The notes under the pieces: generated by a model | Told to the model about the DNA's origin: nothing | Seen by the model: only the letters and a program-made list of their open reading frames with translations | The model's database searches: none | DNA from: Myxococcales bacterium | Lineage (GTDB): Bacteria; Myxococcota_A; Polyangia; Polyangiales; Polyangiaceae | Length of the DNA: 64,000 nucleotides | Direction: 5' to 3' | NCBI GenBank assembly: GCA_004193285.1 | Contig: SECP01000020.1 | Location: 1 to 64,000, forward strand | Part shown: positions 17,608 to 27,185 of the stretch, one piece after another | Numbering within the stretch: position 1 is the first letter of the stretch | Layout of the letters: the number at the start of each line of letters is the position of its first letter | Made by a program: the position numbers and the translations under genes

Positions 17608-19548
17608 GTGGCACCAAAAGCTCTCCAGCGGGCACTTCACTGCATGCTGCCCTCGCGCGGTCCGCGCTCCCTCTACCTCGTCGCAATCTTTGGTGCCTCG
17701 AGCCTCGTGCATTGTGGAAGTAGCGGCTCGACCGCAGCGCCGCCGAGCCCGGGGGGCACGTCTTCAGGCGGCGGCTCCGACGCTGCAGGAACTAGCTCCG
17801 CGGGAGTCGGCGGCGCGGCCGCTGGCGGAACCGGCAGCGGTGGAACCACTTCGGTAGCGGGCGCCGCCGGGGCCGCCGGTACCGCCGGCACGTCCAGCCG
17901 CTGCACTCCGGTGTGCGACGGCGCGAGCTGCGGTGATGACGGCTGCGGCGCGCTGTGCGGCGTTTGCGCCTGGGAGGAGCTTTGCTCGAACAAGCAGTGC
18001 GTTCCCGCGGGCAGCGCGGCGGACGTGGTCGTGGCCGTGATGAGCGTCACCCACGCGATCAGCCCTGAAATCTACGGTGTCGCGTTGGCGAGTGAGAAGG
18101 GTCTACTCGACAGCGGCGCGACGTTGAACCGGTGGGGCGGCAATGCGGCCACCCGTTACAACTGGCAGAGCGGCGTGACCAACACGGCTCGAGATTGGTT
18201 TTTTCAAAATGTGCTGGCGACGAGCCCTTACGGGGTGGAGGGCGAGGGAGCCCCCGGCCAGCCTGGCTTCGTGCCATTCGAGGAGGTGCTCCTGCGCGGC
18301 ACGCTCGCGGCCGGTGCCAGCACGCTCACCACCATTCCGACCATCGGCTACGTTGCCAAAGCGGACGACAAATCCTGCGGATACCCGAGCTCGCAGTACC
18401 CGGAGCAGCTGCGCTTCGACATGTGGCGGCCCCAGTGCGGTAACGGGGAAAATGCCGCCGGCCTCATCCTGGGCAGCGAAACGACTTGGCAAAATACGAG
18501 CGTCGCGGTCGGGCCGGAATATGCGGCCATGCACGTCACGGAGCTCATCCAGAAGCTCGGCGCAGAGTATGCCCAGCGACCCCGGTTTTACGCGCTGGAT
18601 AACGAGATGATGCTTTGGCCGCACACCCACAGCGACGTGCACCCAAGTCCGGTCGCGTACGCGGAGGTGCTGCAGAAGACGCTCGATTACGCGCCTGCGA
18701 TCCGGGCCGCCGATCCGGGCGCCACCATCCTCGGCTACGGCACCTGGAACGTGGCGGACACGTTGGAGGCCGGTGTCGACGGAGAAGCACAGCAATACGG
18801 CGCGGCTCTCCTTCCGTGGTACCTCTCCGAGCTCGCCAAGTACGAAGCCGCCCACGGTCAGCGCCTCGTGGATTGCGTGGACCTCCACTACTACCCGCAA
18901 CAGGACGCCGCGCAGGCGGCACGGCGGCTGGAAGCGCCTCGGTCACTGTGGGATCCGGACTACGAGGAACCGGATTGGCTGGGCGGACTGTTCGAGGACA
19001 AGTCCGTGCACATCCTGCCGCGCGTCAGGCAATGGATTCGGGAGAACTATCCCGGCACCGGCATTTGCGTTTCCGAATACAACTTTTGGCCCGGCCAGCC
19101 CGAAGCCGCCATTCTCCAGGCGGACGTGCTCGGAATCTTCGGCCGAGAAGGCGTTCGCCTCGCCGCGTGGTGGCAATTTCCGTGGAACACGGAGACCGAC
19201 GCGCCTACCCCCGTCTATTGGGCGTTTCGTCTCTATCGCAACTACGACGGCGCGGGCGGCAAGTTCGGGGATCGAGCGCTGGCCGCCGCCAGCAAGGTGC
19301 CGGACCTCGCTGCGTACGCCGCCCAGCGCAGCGAGGACGGGGCCACCACGGTCGTCCTCGTCAACCGTGCGGCCGAGGAGCGCACGGCGACGCTCGAGCT
19401 GACGGGCTCGAGCGCGACGTCGGCCAAGGCGTACTCGCTTCAAGTCGGCAGCACTTCGCTTAGCGAGCTACCGCCCGTCGCGATCACGGGCGGGGCTCTC
19501 AGCGTGACGGTTGCTGGGCCAGGCGCGCTGCTTTTGGTCACTCCCTGA
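17608..19548 (+). CDS. Secreted GH44-type glycoside hydrolase lipoprotein
   Basis: 646 residues: signal peptide with a possible lipobox (SLVHC, Cys36), a Gly/Ser/Ala linker about 37-97, a cysteine-rich module 98-135 (CTPVCDGASCGDDGCGALCGVC...), then a GH44 catalytic barrel. GH44 landmarks are LNRWGGNAATRYNWQ, the acid/base Glu333 in LDNEMMLWPHTHSDVHP and the nucleophile Glu490 in CVSEYNF, followed by a C-terminal beta domain. GH44 enzymes are endoglucanases/xyloglucanases, so plant cell-wall or related beta-glucans are the probable substrate at the cell surface. Start GTG 17608; ATG 17644 is an alternative. Confidence 0.9.
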   Translation: MAPKALQRALHCMLPSRGPRSLYLVAIFGASSLVHCGSSGSTAAPPSPGGTSSGGGSDAAGTSSAGVGGAAAGGTGSGGTTSVAGAAGAAGTAGTSSRCTPVCDGASCGDDGCGALCGVCAWEELCSNKQCVPAGSAADVVVAVMSVTHAISPEIYGVALASEKGLLDSGATLNRWGGNAATRYNWQSGVTNTARDWFFQNVLATSPYGVEGEGAPGQPGFVPFEEVLLRGTLAAGASTLTTIPTIGYVAKADDKSCGYPSSQYPEQLRFDMWRPQCGNGENAAGLILGSETTWQNTSVAVGPEYAAMHVTELIQKLGAEYAQRPRFYALDNEMMLWPHTHSDVHPSPVAYAEVLQKTLDYAPAIRAADPGATILGYGTWNVADTLEAGVDGEAQQYGAALLPWYLSELAKYEAAHGQRLVDCVDLHYYPQQDAAQAARRLEAPRSLWDPDYEEPDWLGGLFEDKSVHILPRVRQWIRENYPGTGICVSEYNFWPGQPEAAILQADVLGIFGREGVRLAAWWQFPWNTETDAPTPVYWAFRLYRNYDGAGGKFGDRALAAASKVPDLAAYAAQRSEDGATTVVLVNRAAEERTATLELTGSSATSAKAYSLQVGSTSLSELPPVAITGGALSVTVAGPGALLLVTP

Positions 19549-19590
19549 GCGGAAGCCGGCGGCGCGGCGGTGGGCGAGGCCGCCTCCGCT
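19548..19590. terminator. Possible bidirectional terminator between convergent hydrolase genes
   Basis: An imperfect GC-rich inverted repeat (AGCGGA at 19548 pairing with TCCGCT at 19585, with further internal pairing) fills the gap between two convergent stop codons. No T tract, so the call rests on position and stem only. Confidence 0.35.
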
Positions 19591-20668
19591 AACCCGGTGG
19601 CAACACGCCCTTCAGGGCCGTAAACCAATGCTGGCCCATCTTCTGAGCCCCCACGTCGTTCGGGTGCACGCAGTCCAGCGTTTCGGCCATGCTCCAATCC
19701 GAGCCTGTCCACAGGTCCGCAACGAACACGGGTGACTGCGAGGTGCTCACCTGCTGCGCCCAAGCCGGCACGGCCTTGACGAGCTCCTCAGCGCGCTTCT
19801 GCACGCTGTCGTCCGTCCCGCAGTTGGGGCGAATCTTCTGAATTTGCGCAACGAAGACGACGATACGGGGATTATTCGCGCGGGCTTGCTCGATGAGCGT
19901 CTTGTAGCGACCCAGCGTGGTGCCGGTCGGAGTGCCGCCCCAGACGTCGTTGACCCCGAGCTGCAGCATGATGAGGTCCGGGTGGTGCTTGGTCACGAGC
20001 GGAGCCATGCCGGCAAAGCTCTTGCCTTGCTGGCAGTTGGACATCATGAACGTGTCGTGGGTGTACTGCTCGGCGTTCGAGCAGCTCACGGCGCTGTGAC
20101 GCACGCCGCCGCCGCAGTCATCAGCGTACTCACCCACGAACTCCAGCTTGCTATAGCCACCGTCAGTGAGGTTCTTCAGCAGGTACTTTTTGTAGCAACC
20201 TGGGCCCGCGGAGATCGAGTCTCCCACGATCATGATGCGCGGCTTGGTGACGCCCGGTGGGAACGGCCCCGTCCCAGCACCTCCGGCGCCCGACGCGCCT
20301 CCGCTCGAAGCACCGCCTCCGCTGGAAGCGCCGCCTCCTCCAGTCGAAGCACCACCGGCGCCGCCCGACGAGCCTCCGCCACCGGTCGAAGCACCACCGC
20401 CGCCGCCCAACGTGCCTCCGGCGCCGCCCGACACGCCTCCGCCGCCGTTGGGTTCGCCGGAAGCGGCAGCCGCGCCGGCAGATGACGCGATTCCTGCACT
20501 GCCGGAGCCGCCGCTCGGTGCGCTCGTTCCGCCGTTCGACGATGCTCCGGCGCTCGTGCCGGCGCTTCCGCCAGTGCTCTGCTGCTCCGTGCCCTCATTG
20601 CCTTCGCCGCAAGCGGCGAGGAATACGGCCGTGATAGCGATGAGCCGCGCGGTTCGCGCGAGACTCAT
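19589..20668 (-). CDS. SGNH/GDSL hydrolase lipoprotein
   Basis: 359 residues from the ATG at 20666-20668. Signal peptide with lipobox FLAAC (Cys20), a very long Gly/Ser/Ala linker (about 25-135), then an SGNH esterase domain with block I GDSISAG (Ser about 151), LQLGVNDVWGG as block III and the catalytic pair DCVHPND near the C-terminus. Such domains deacetylate or de-esterify polysaccharides; together with the convergent GH44 lipoprotein this suggests a surface polysaccharide-degrading set. The start ATG follows no strong ribosome site; an upstream open region to 20803 looks non-coding. Confidence 0.9.
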   Translation of the reverse strand: MSLARTARLIAITAVFLAACGEGNEGTEQQSTGGSAGTSAGASSNGGTSAPSGGSGSAGIASSAGAAAASGEPNGGGGVSGGAGGTLGGGGGASTGGGGSSGGAGGASTGGGGASSGGGASSGGASGAGGAGTGPFPPGVTKPRIMIVGDSISAGPGCYKKYLLKNLTDGGYSKLEFVGEYADDCGGGVRHSAVSCSNAEQYTHDTFMMSNCQQGKSFAGMAPLVTKHHPDLIMLQLGVNDVWGGTPTGTTLGRYKTLIEQARANNPRIVVFVAQIQKIRPNCGTDDSVQKRAEELVKAVPAWAQQVSTSQSPVFVADLWTGSDWSMAETLDCVHPNDVGAQKMGQHWFTALKGVLPPG

Positions 20669-20862
20669 CGACTCGAGATCCAGGACGCCGGCGCTGCGGT
20701 TGCTCATGGCCGTCTGCCAATGCAGCGCGCGGCGCGGATCCTTCCACGGCCGCGTTCGAATCATCAGCTCCGACGCCGCCCGGTTGAATAGTTCGGCCGG
20801 CATCGCAATCGGGCGTGAGCCGCGCGACTGCCGAAGAGCCGGCCGCGCGCTGAGGGGGACGT

Positions 20863-23800
20863 TCAGCCGGGGCGTGCGGCGCCGGCCAACTTGGCGACCA
20901 GAGTTGCGAGCTGCGCGGGCTCGGCGGGCTTGGAGAGGTGCGCTTGGTAACCGGCGTCCAGCGCACGAGCGCGGTCAGCGTCGCGTGCGAACGCGGTCAG
21001 GGCCAGCGCGGGCGTGCTTCCGCCCTCCGGACCGCCGAGCGCGCGCACACGCCGAATCAGCTCATGGCCGTCCATGCCCGGCATGCCAATGTCGCTGACG
21101 AGGACCGCGGGAGGCAAGCGCCGCAAGGCCTCGAGCGCTTCCGGCGCGGAGGCGGCGACGGTGACGGTCGCGCCGCATCCCTCGAGTACCAGCTGCATCA
21201 AATCCCGGGCGTCCGGCTCATCGTCCACCACCAGCACGCGCACCCCCGAAAGCCGGGGCGCTTCGGGCGGCAAGGTACTGCGAGTGACGTTCGGCGCGCG
21301 CGCCGGCTGATCTTGCTCGCGATCGAGCGAGCTCGCGCCGAGGGTAGCGGGCAGCGTCACCACGAAGCGGGCTCCTCGACCGACTCCTTCGCTCGACGCG
21401 CTTACCTCCCCGCCGTGCAGCTCCACCAGCTGCTTCACGATCGCGAGCCCCAGGCCAAGCCCTCCGTGGCGCCGGGTGGTCGTGCCGTCCGCCTGGCGAA
21501 ATCGGTCGAAGACGTGGAGCAGGAAATCCGGACGAATCCCCTCCCCGGTGTCTTCGACGATGATGCGCGCTTCGTCCACCGTCCGCTCGAGTCGCACCCA
21601 GACCGAGCCGCCGCGGGGGGTGAACTTCACGGCGTTGTTGAGGAGGTTCCACGCAACTTGCTGGAGCCGGATGGGGTCGCCCAGGAGCGGGTCCGTCCTC
21701 GCGTCGAACGCCCGCTCGAGGCGTACCCCCTTGGCGTCCGCGCCCGGCTTGACCGCTTCGCATGCGGCCTCCATAACCTGGCGCAGGTCTACCGGCTGCA
21801 CCTCGAGCGGGATGCGGCCGGAGATGATGCGGCTCATATCCAGCAAGTCCTCGATCAACTTGGCTTGCGCGCGAGCGTTGCGCTCGATGACCTGCACGCC
21901 GTCGTGCACGAGCTTCTCCGTCAACGTGCCGCCACGCATGAGGGTGCTCCAGCCCAGAATTGCGTTGAGCGGAGTGCGTAGCTCGTGAGACAGCGTCGCC
22001 AAGAACTCGTCCTTGAGCCGCCCTTCCTCCTCCGCCCGCTCGCGCGCGGCCTTCTCCGAGGCGAGTAGCTGTTGGCGCTCGCTCAGCATGCGCTGCTGCT
22101 CGCTGACATCCGTATTGGTGCCGAACCAGAGCGCCAAGTTGCCTGCGCTGTCGTGCACGGGCGCGACTCGGGTGAGGAACGTCCGAGAAACTCCGTCCGC
22201 GCCGCGTAGCGCGAACGTCATGTCGAAGCGCTGGCCGCTCGCGATGGATGCTTGCCAGCGCTGGAGCACGGCCGGCAGGCTCTCTGGCTCCACGAGGCTT
22301 TGCCAGCCGCGGCCCTCCACGTCCTCCGTCCTAGTACCCGTGTACTCGTACCAGCGGTCGTTGTACCAGAGGATCCAACCGTCCGGCCGCGCCACCCACG
22401 CCAGCTGTGGAATGCTATTGGCGAACTGCCGAAAGCGCTCTTCGCTCTCCTTGCGCTCCGTGATGTCCAGGTAGGTTCCGACGAGGCGGGTGGCGCGTCG
22501 CTCGCTGCCGGCGCCCTCGAGCTCCGCCCGCCCCCGCACGCGAATCCAGCGGATGGCGCCGTCTTGGCGCACGATGCGCTGTTCGACCTCCAGCTCGCCG
22601 CTGCCACCCGGAGCGAGCGCGGCCTGCACCTCGGCGACTACGCGGTCGCGGTCCTCGGGGTGAAAGAATTCCTGCACCCGAGCGAACGTGAGCGCCTCGT
22701 CGGCGGCCCAGCCATAAATGCGGCGTCCCAGGTCGTTGACGGTGACCGCGTCGGTCTGCAAGTCGATGTCGAACGTGCCAAGTTGTGCGATCTCGATCGC
22801 CAACCGGAGCCGCGCTTCCGCTTCTCTTCGACTGTGCACGTCGATCACCGAGCCGACGAAGCCCACGAACTGCCCGTGCTCGTCTACGCGAGGTCGCCCG
22901 GTGTCGATGACCCAGCGGTAGGCTCCGTCCGCCCTTCGAAGCCTGAAGTCGATGGCGTAGTCGGTACGGCTCGCGCTCGCTTCGCGGAACGCGGCTCCAG
23001 CCGCTTCGCGATCTTCGGGATGCACCGCCAGCGTCCAGCCGAAGCCGAGCCCTTCCTCGAGCGTTTGGCCGGTAAAATCGTACCAGCCGCGCGATAGAAA
23101 CGAGCATTGACCATCCGGCTCGGTGATCCAGAGCATGGCCGGCGCCGCGTCGGCCATCTCGCGAAAGTGCCGCTCACTATCGCGCAGCGCCATCTCCGCG
23201 CGCTTGTTGGGGGTGATGTCGATGGTGATGCCGTCGAAGCGGCGCGGCGCGCCAGCGGCGTCGTAAAATCCGCGGCCCCGAGCGCGGATCCATTTGACCT
23301 GGGTGCCGTCCGCGGAGACCGTTCGGTACTCGATGTCGTAAGCCTCCCGCGTCGCGATACTGAGCTCGATGGCCTGACGAGTTGGCTCCCGGTCCTCCGG
23401 GTGCAGCCGCTGGTAAAAGATGTCGATGGTGACTTCGGTTTCCGGCGAGAGGTGAAAGTGGTCCTTCACCGTGTCGTCCCAGATCAGTCGGTCGAAGGGC
23501 AGCGGGCAGTACCAAACCCCGACGTTGGCGCCCTTGACCACGATCTCCATCTGCCGCTGGTTGTGCTCGAGCTGCTCCTCGGCGAAGCGGCGCGCGGTGA
23601 TGTCTCGAATCGTGAGCAGCCCCAGAATGACGCGCCCGTCGTCCCCGCGGACGCTGGTCCCCGCGTAGGAGAGCTGCTTGACCCACCCTCGCGACCGATG
23701 CCGGAGCGAAATGTCTAGCCCCGAAAATGTTTCACCACGGAGGGCGCGGCTCATGGGCCATTGCTCCACGGAGAGCACCTCACCCGCAGGCGTTCGGACC

Positions 23801-24570
23801 TCGAACACGGAGGCAAAGTCCGTCAGCTGCCGCTGAGCTTCCTCGAGATCGGCCAGCTCGTGGATGGCGAGCGCGGCCGCGTTCCATTCGACGACCCGGC
23901 CCTGAACATCGGCGGCAACGATGCCTTCCGAGGCGCTCGCGAGCACCGCCGCCAACTGCGCCATCTGCAGCCGTTCTTGATGCCGCTGAACCTGCTTACG
24001 GTCACTGAGATCGTGCATCCGCACGACCGCCCCCAGCACCGCGCCGTCCCTCCCGCGTATCGCGCGGCCGCTCGCCGAGACGCGCCGGGGAATACCCTGG
24101 CGCGGCACTACCACCAGCTCTGCGTCATCCACCCGGCCCTCGCGGAGCGCGCGGGCGAGCGGGCTTTGCTCGGGCTCGACAGCCGTGACCCCATCCGCGC
24201 GAATCAGCTCATGGCATTGCGACCAGGACGCGGACGGCGACGCCAGCTCCGCTAGGCCGTGCATGGTGCGAGCGGCGCGGTTGACATAGCGCACCACCGC
24301 CCCCGCATCGCACGCGACGATGCCGTCCTCCGCGCTGTCCAGGACGGCTCGCAGCACCTCTGCGGCGGGGCCCTCGGCCAGCAGCGCGCCGAAGGCGAAC
24401 GAGTCATCCGCCGCTGACTCCTGAGCGGACGTGGGCAAGGCCCCCGAGTGAACGAGCGAGCTCACACGCTCAGGGTTACCGCTCCTCGGCGCGACTGCAA
24501 AGGGGGCGCGCAACACATGATCGAGGGGTCGAGCCGCGTAGTTAGACAGACTTTTTGCCCCAACCCCCAA
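20863..24570 (-). CDS. Hybrid sensor histidine kinase with six PAS domains
   Basis: 1235 residues, soluble. Six PAS modules at about 70-190, 205-325, 335-455, 465-585, 590-705 and 712-825 (for example HPEDREPTRQAIE, HPEDREAAGAAF, HPEDRDRVVAEV), HisKA with His862 ([10 protein letters not shown]), HATPase_c 960-1080 ([27 protein letters not shown]) and a receiver 1110-1230 with Asp1160 in SDIGMP. PAS domains may bind haem, flavin or small ligands; none can be assigned. Divergent from the kinase at 24757 and about 195 bases upstream of the SGNH gene on the same strand. Confidence 0.95.
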   Translation of the reverse strand: MGVGAKSLSNYAARPLDHVLRAPFAVAPRSGNPERVSSLVHSGALPTSAQESAADDSFAFGALLAEGPAAEVLRAVLDSAEDGIVACDAGAVVRYVNRAARTMHGLAELASPSASWSQCHELIRADGVTAVEPEQSPLARALREGRVDDAELVVVPRQGIPRRVSASGRAIRGRDGAVLGAVVRMHDLSDRKQVQRHQERLQMAQLAAVLASASEGIVAADVQGRVVEWNAAALAIHELADLEEAQRQLTDFASVFEVRTPAGEVLSVEQWPMSRALRGETFSGLDISLRHRSRGWVKQLSYAGTSVRGDDGRVILGLLTIRDITARRFAEEQLEHNQRQMEIVVKGANVGVWYCPLPFDRLIWDDTVKDHFHLSPETEVTIDIFYQRLHPEDREPTRQAIELSIATREAYDIEYRTVSADGTQVKWIRARGRGFYDAAGAPRRFDGITIDITPNKRAEMALRDSERHFREMADAAPAMLWITEPDGQCSFLSRGWYDFTGQTLEEGLGFGWTLAVHPEDREAAGAAFREASASRTDYAIDFRLRRADGAYRWVIDTGRPRVDEHGQFVGFVGSVIDVHSRREAEARLRLAIEIAQLGTFDIDLQTDAVTVNDLGRRIYGWAADEALTFARVQEFFHPEDRDRVVAEVQAALAPGGSGELEVEQRIVRQDGAIRWIRVRGRAELEGAGSERRATRLVGTYLDITERKESEERFRQFANSIPQLAWVARPDGWILWYNDRWYEYTGTRTEDVEGRGWQSLVEPESLPAVLQRWQASIASGQRFDMTFALRGADGVSRTFLTRVAPVHDSAGNLALWFGTNTDVSEQQRMLSERQQLLASEKAARERAEEEGRLKDEFLATLSHELRTPLNAILGWSTLMRGGTLTEKLVHDGVQVIERNARAQAKLIEDLLDMSRIISGRIPLEVQPVDLRQVMEAACEAVKPGADAKGVRLERAFDARTDPLLGDPIRLQQVAWNLLNNAVKFTPRGGSVWVRLERTVDEARIIVEDTGEGIRPDFLLHVFDRFRQADGTTTRRHGGLGLGLAIVKQLVELHGGEVSASSEGVGRGARFVVTLPATLGASSLDREQDQPARAPNVTRSTLPPEAPRLSGVRVLVVDDEPDARDLMQLVLEGCGATVTVAASAPEALEALRRLPPAVLVSDIGMPGMDGHELIRRVRALGGPEGGSTPALALTAFARDADRARALDAGYQAHLSKPAEPAQLATLVAKLAGAARPG

Positions 24571-24756
24571 GGCCCACTGTGGTGATTGGCCTCACGGCAG
24601 GCTCAAATTCGTCGCAATTTCGGCGCCTCTCCCTGGGTTGTCGCGGCACACGCGGTGCAAGTGCCGATGAGAGCACACCGTCGGCTCTGGTTGGGGCCAG
24701 GCGGTCAGGTGCTCTCGGCCTCTCGTTACGCGGTGTGCCCGTCCTCCGTCTTTGCC

Positions 24757-26886
24757 ATGTCCCTCCAAGAGCTGCTCCGCGATCGAAGAGACGAAATTTT
24801 AACGAGGTTCATCGGCGAGGTGGAGCGCAAGGGGCTCGCGCCTCCCGGCTTGTCCCCGTCGGTCCTCGCGGATCACATCCCGCTCTTTCTCGACGAGATC
24901 AGCGACGAGCTCTCTGCCGGGTCCGAAGCGCGGCTGAGCATGGACGCCGCGGATGTCACGAGCACCGCCCGCCAACACGGCGAGCAGCGGTGGAACGTTG
25001 GGTACGACGTGGAAGCGCTCGTGCGCGAGTACGGAGTGCTTCACCACGTCATCTTGCAGACCGCGCGCTATGCGGGGGCTCCGCTGAGTGCGGAAGAGGC
25101 GGACTCGCTCTCCCAATACCTCAACGTGGGCATCGCCGCGGCCCTCGCCGAGTACGTCAGCTCGCGCGACGAAGAGGCGAAGAAGCGCCAGTCCGACCTA
25201 CAGTTTTTGACCGAAGCGGGGGAGCTCCTCGGCTCCTCGCTGGACCTACCGTCCACGCTCGCAAGGCTAGCTCGAGTGCTGGTGCCTCGACTCGCGGACT
25301 TCTGTGTCGTTCAGCTCGACGGCGCGCCGGCCGAAGAGGCCGCCATTCTGGACGTGAACGCGCCAAGAGCGGACCTGCTTCGGGAGCTCGTGAAGACCTT
25401 CCCGCTACCCATTGGCCAGAATCGCCACGTGGAGGTCATTCGGAACGGAAAGGCGCTGCTGGTCGACGCGACGCAGGACGAGCTACTGGCGGCCATGGCC
25501 CAGTCCCCCGAGCACCTCGCGCTGCTCCGTAGGCTTCGAGCTCGGTCTTGGTTGGTGGTGCCGCTGAAGATCAAGACCAGCGCCTTCGGCACCATGACCT
25601 TGGGTAGGGGCGAGTCGAGCCGGCCCTTCGAGCCCGATGAGGTAGTCCTCGTCGAGGATTTGGCGCGCCGGGCCGCCGCGGCCGTCGACAACGCTCGCCT
25701 GTACGAGCTCTCCAAGGCGGAACGAGCGCGCGCGGAAGGTGCAGCCCGCGCCAAAGACGAGTTCGTGGCTACGATTTCGCATGAGCTCCGCACGCCACTC
25801 AACGTGATCATCGGCTGGGTGCGGCTCCTGAGAAGTGGCACGTTGCCGGAGGACCGACGAGAACAGGCCCTAGCGGTCGTCGAACGCAACGCCAACGCGC
25901 AGAGCCAACTGGTAGCCGACCTGCTCGACATCAGCCGCGCCATCACCGGTAGCATTCGGCTGGATCCGGCCCAGGTGGACCTCGGCAACGTCATCGACCT
26001 CGTCGTGGAGGACGCTCGCTTGGCGCTCGAGGCGAAGCGAATGAAGCTGAGCGTCGAGGTCACGGCGGAGGATACGGTGCTGCGCGGCGACGGTGAGCGC
26101 CTCAAGCAAGTGGTCGCGAACCTGCTGCTCAACTCGATCAAATTCACGCCTAAAGGCGGAGAAATCTCGCTCAAGCTGCGACGCGTCGATTCGGAGCTCG
26201 AGCTCACGCTGGCGGATACGGGCATCGGCATCGCCCCTGATTTTCTGCCTTACGTATTCGAGACCTTCCGTCAGTCCGACTCGCGAAGCACGCGCACCCA
26301 CGGAGGCCTCGGCCTGGGGCTCTCCATCGTCAAGCACCTCGTCGAGCTTCATGGGGGGCGCATCGAGGCGTCCAGCGCGGGTCCCGGCGCAGGCGCAACG
26401 TTCGTGGTCCGGCTTCCGATCAGCCCTGTCATCTCCACGACGGTCGGCATCGGGCGGCTGCCTGCGACGGCACCTCAGCACTCGGCGCTGTCTCGACCGG
26501 AGGTCCTCGCCGGCCGGAGCGTGCTCGTCGTCGACGACGAGCCGGACGCGCGCGCGCTCTTGAGGGTGGTCTTGGAGTCCTGCCGCATGACGGTGCTAGA
26601 TGCGGCCAGCGCCCCCACCGCGTTGGCGATACTGGAGCGCGAGCGGGTGGACCTGCTCGTCTCCGACATCGGCATGCCGGAAGAGGATGGATATGCGCTC
26701 ATCAAGCGGGTGCGGGCGCTGGCCAACGAAGAGAAGGCGTCGGTTCCGGCCGTCGCTCTCACCGCGTTTGCTCGTAACGAGGACCGCACCCGGGCTCTGC
26801 TGGAAGGCTTCAACTTCCACATGACGAAGCCGGTAGAACCAGCCGAGCTGGTGCTGGCGCTCGCGGACCTGGCTACCGGCCTGTAA
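24757..26886 (+). CDS. Hybrid histidine kinase with RsbRD-type N-terminal domain
   Basis: 709 residues from ATG 24757. Residues 1-140 match the RsbT co-antagonist RsbRD N-terminal domain (LQELLRDRRDEILTRFIGEV..., HGEQRWNVGYDVEALVREYGVLHHVI), a helical sensor of Bacillus stressosome proteins. A GAF follows (about 150-315), then HisKA with His342, HATPase_c about 440-555 and a receiver about 585-705 with Asp637 (SDIGMP). In Bacillus this input domain controls RsbT; here it drives a kinase. No ribosome site is obvious at this start; in-frame starts occur upstream to 24586, but the added sequence is not conserved-looking. Divergent from the six-PAS kinase. Confidence 0.93.
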   Translation: MSLQELLRDRRDEILTRFIGEVERKGLAPPGLSPSVLADHIPLFLDEISDELSAGSEARLSMDAADVTSTARQHGEQRWNVGYDVEALVREYGVLHHVILQTARYAGAPLSAEEADSLSQYLNVGIAAALAEYVSSRDEEAKKRQSDLQFLTEAGELLGSSLDLPSTLARLARVLVPRLADFCVVQLDGAPAEEAAILDVNAPRADLLRELVKTFPLPIGQNRHVEVIRNGKALLVDATQDELLAAMAQSPEHLALLRRLRARSWLVVPLKIKTSAFGTMTLGRGESSRPFEPDEVVLVEDLARRAAAAVDNARLYELSKAERARAEGAARAKDEFVATISHELRTPLNVIIGWVRLLRSGTLPEDRREQALAVVERNANAQSQLVADLLDISRAITGSIRLDPAQVDLGNVIDLVVEDARLALEAKRMKLSVEVTAEDTVLRGDGERLKQVVANLLLNSIKFTPKGGEISLKLRRVDSELELTLADTGIGIAPDFLPYVFETFRQSDSRSTRTHGGLGLGLSIVKHLVELHGGRIEASSAGPGAGATFVVRLPISPVISTTVGIGRLPATAPQHSALSRPEVLAGRSVLVVDDEPDARALLRVVLESCRMTVLDAASAPTALAILERERVDLLVSDIGMPEEDGYALIKRVRALANEEKASVPAVALTAFARNEDRTRALLEGFNFHMTKPVEPAELVLALADLATGL

Positions 26887-26911
26887 CGAGCGCCGCCTCG
26901 GGCGGGCTGCG

Positions 26912-27097
26912 TCAGGCCGTCTTCTTGTTCTCGACCAGGCGCAGCACGGGAGGATCCCGCTCGGTGCCATACCAGCTGCACCGCGGCGAATGATCCGGGA
27001 CTGCTTCGCCGGCTTCGTCCTGGTGCTGCAGCCAGTAGCAGCGGCCGCACTCCCAGGCAGAGGCTTTCTTGGGCGGCATCCGTTCCATGAAGGCCAT
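26912..27097 (-). CDS. Small cysteine-containing protein of unknown function
   Basis: About 61 residues from the ATG at 27095-27097. It contains WECGRCYWLQHQ and DHSPRCSW, a C-x2-C plus His/Cys arrangement that could bind zinc. No family recognised. Codon and amino-acid use looks real (few Arg runs). It lies between the kinase and the permease on the opposite strand; the exact start is uncertain. Confidence 0.5.
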   Translation of the reverse strand: MAFMERMPPKKASAWECGRCYWLQHQDEAGEAVPDHSPRCSWYGTERDPPVLRLVENKKTA

Positions 27098-27185
27098 GGG
27101 GATGCAGCTGTCGTGCCGAGGGCCTCGCCGACCTGCGCTCCTCGTCGTTGGCTTGGCGGTCAACCCAGGCTAGCTTGCCGCCGCC

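Noticed and set aside
20230-20560. Dense GC-rich repeats that resemble a tandem repeat array
   Set aside because: They encode the Gly/Ser/Ala linker of the SGNH lipoprotein; repetition comes from low-complexity coding, not from a CRISPR or satellite.
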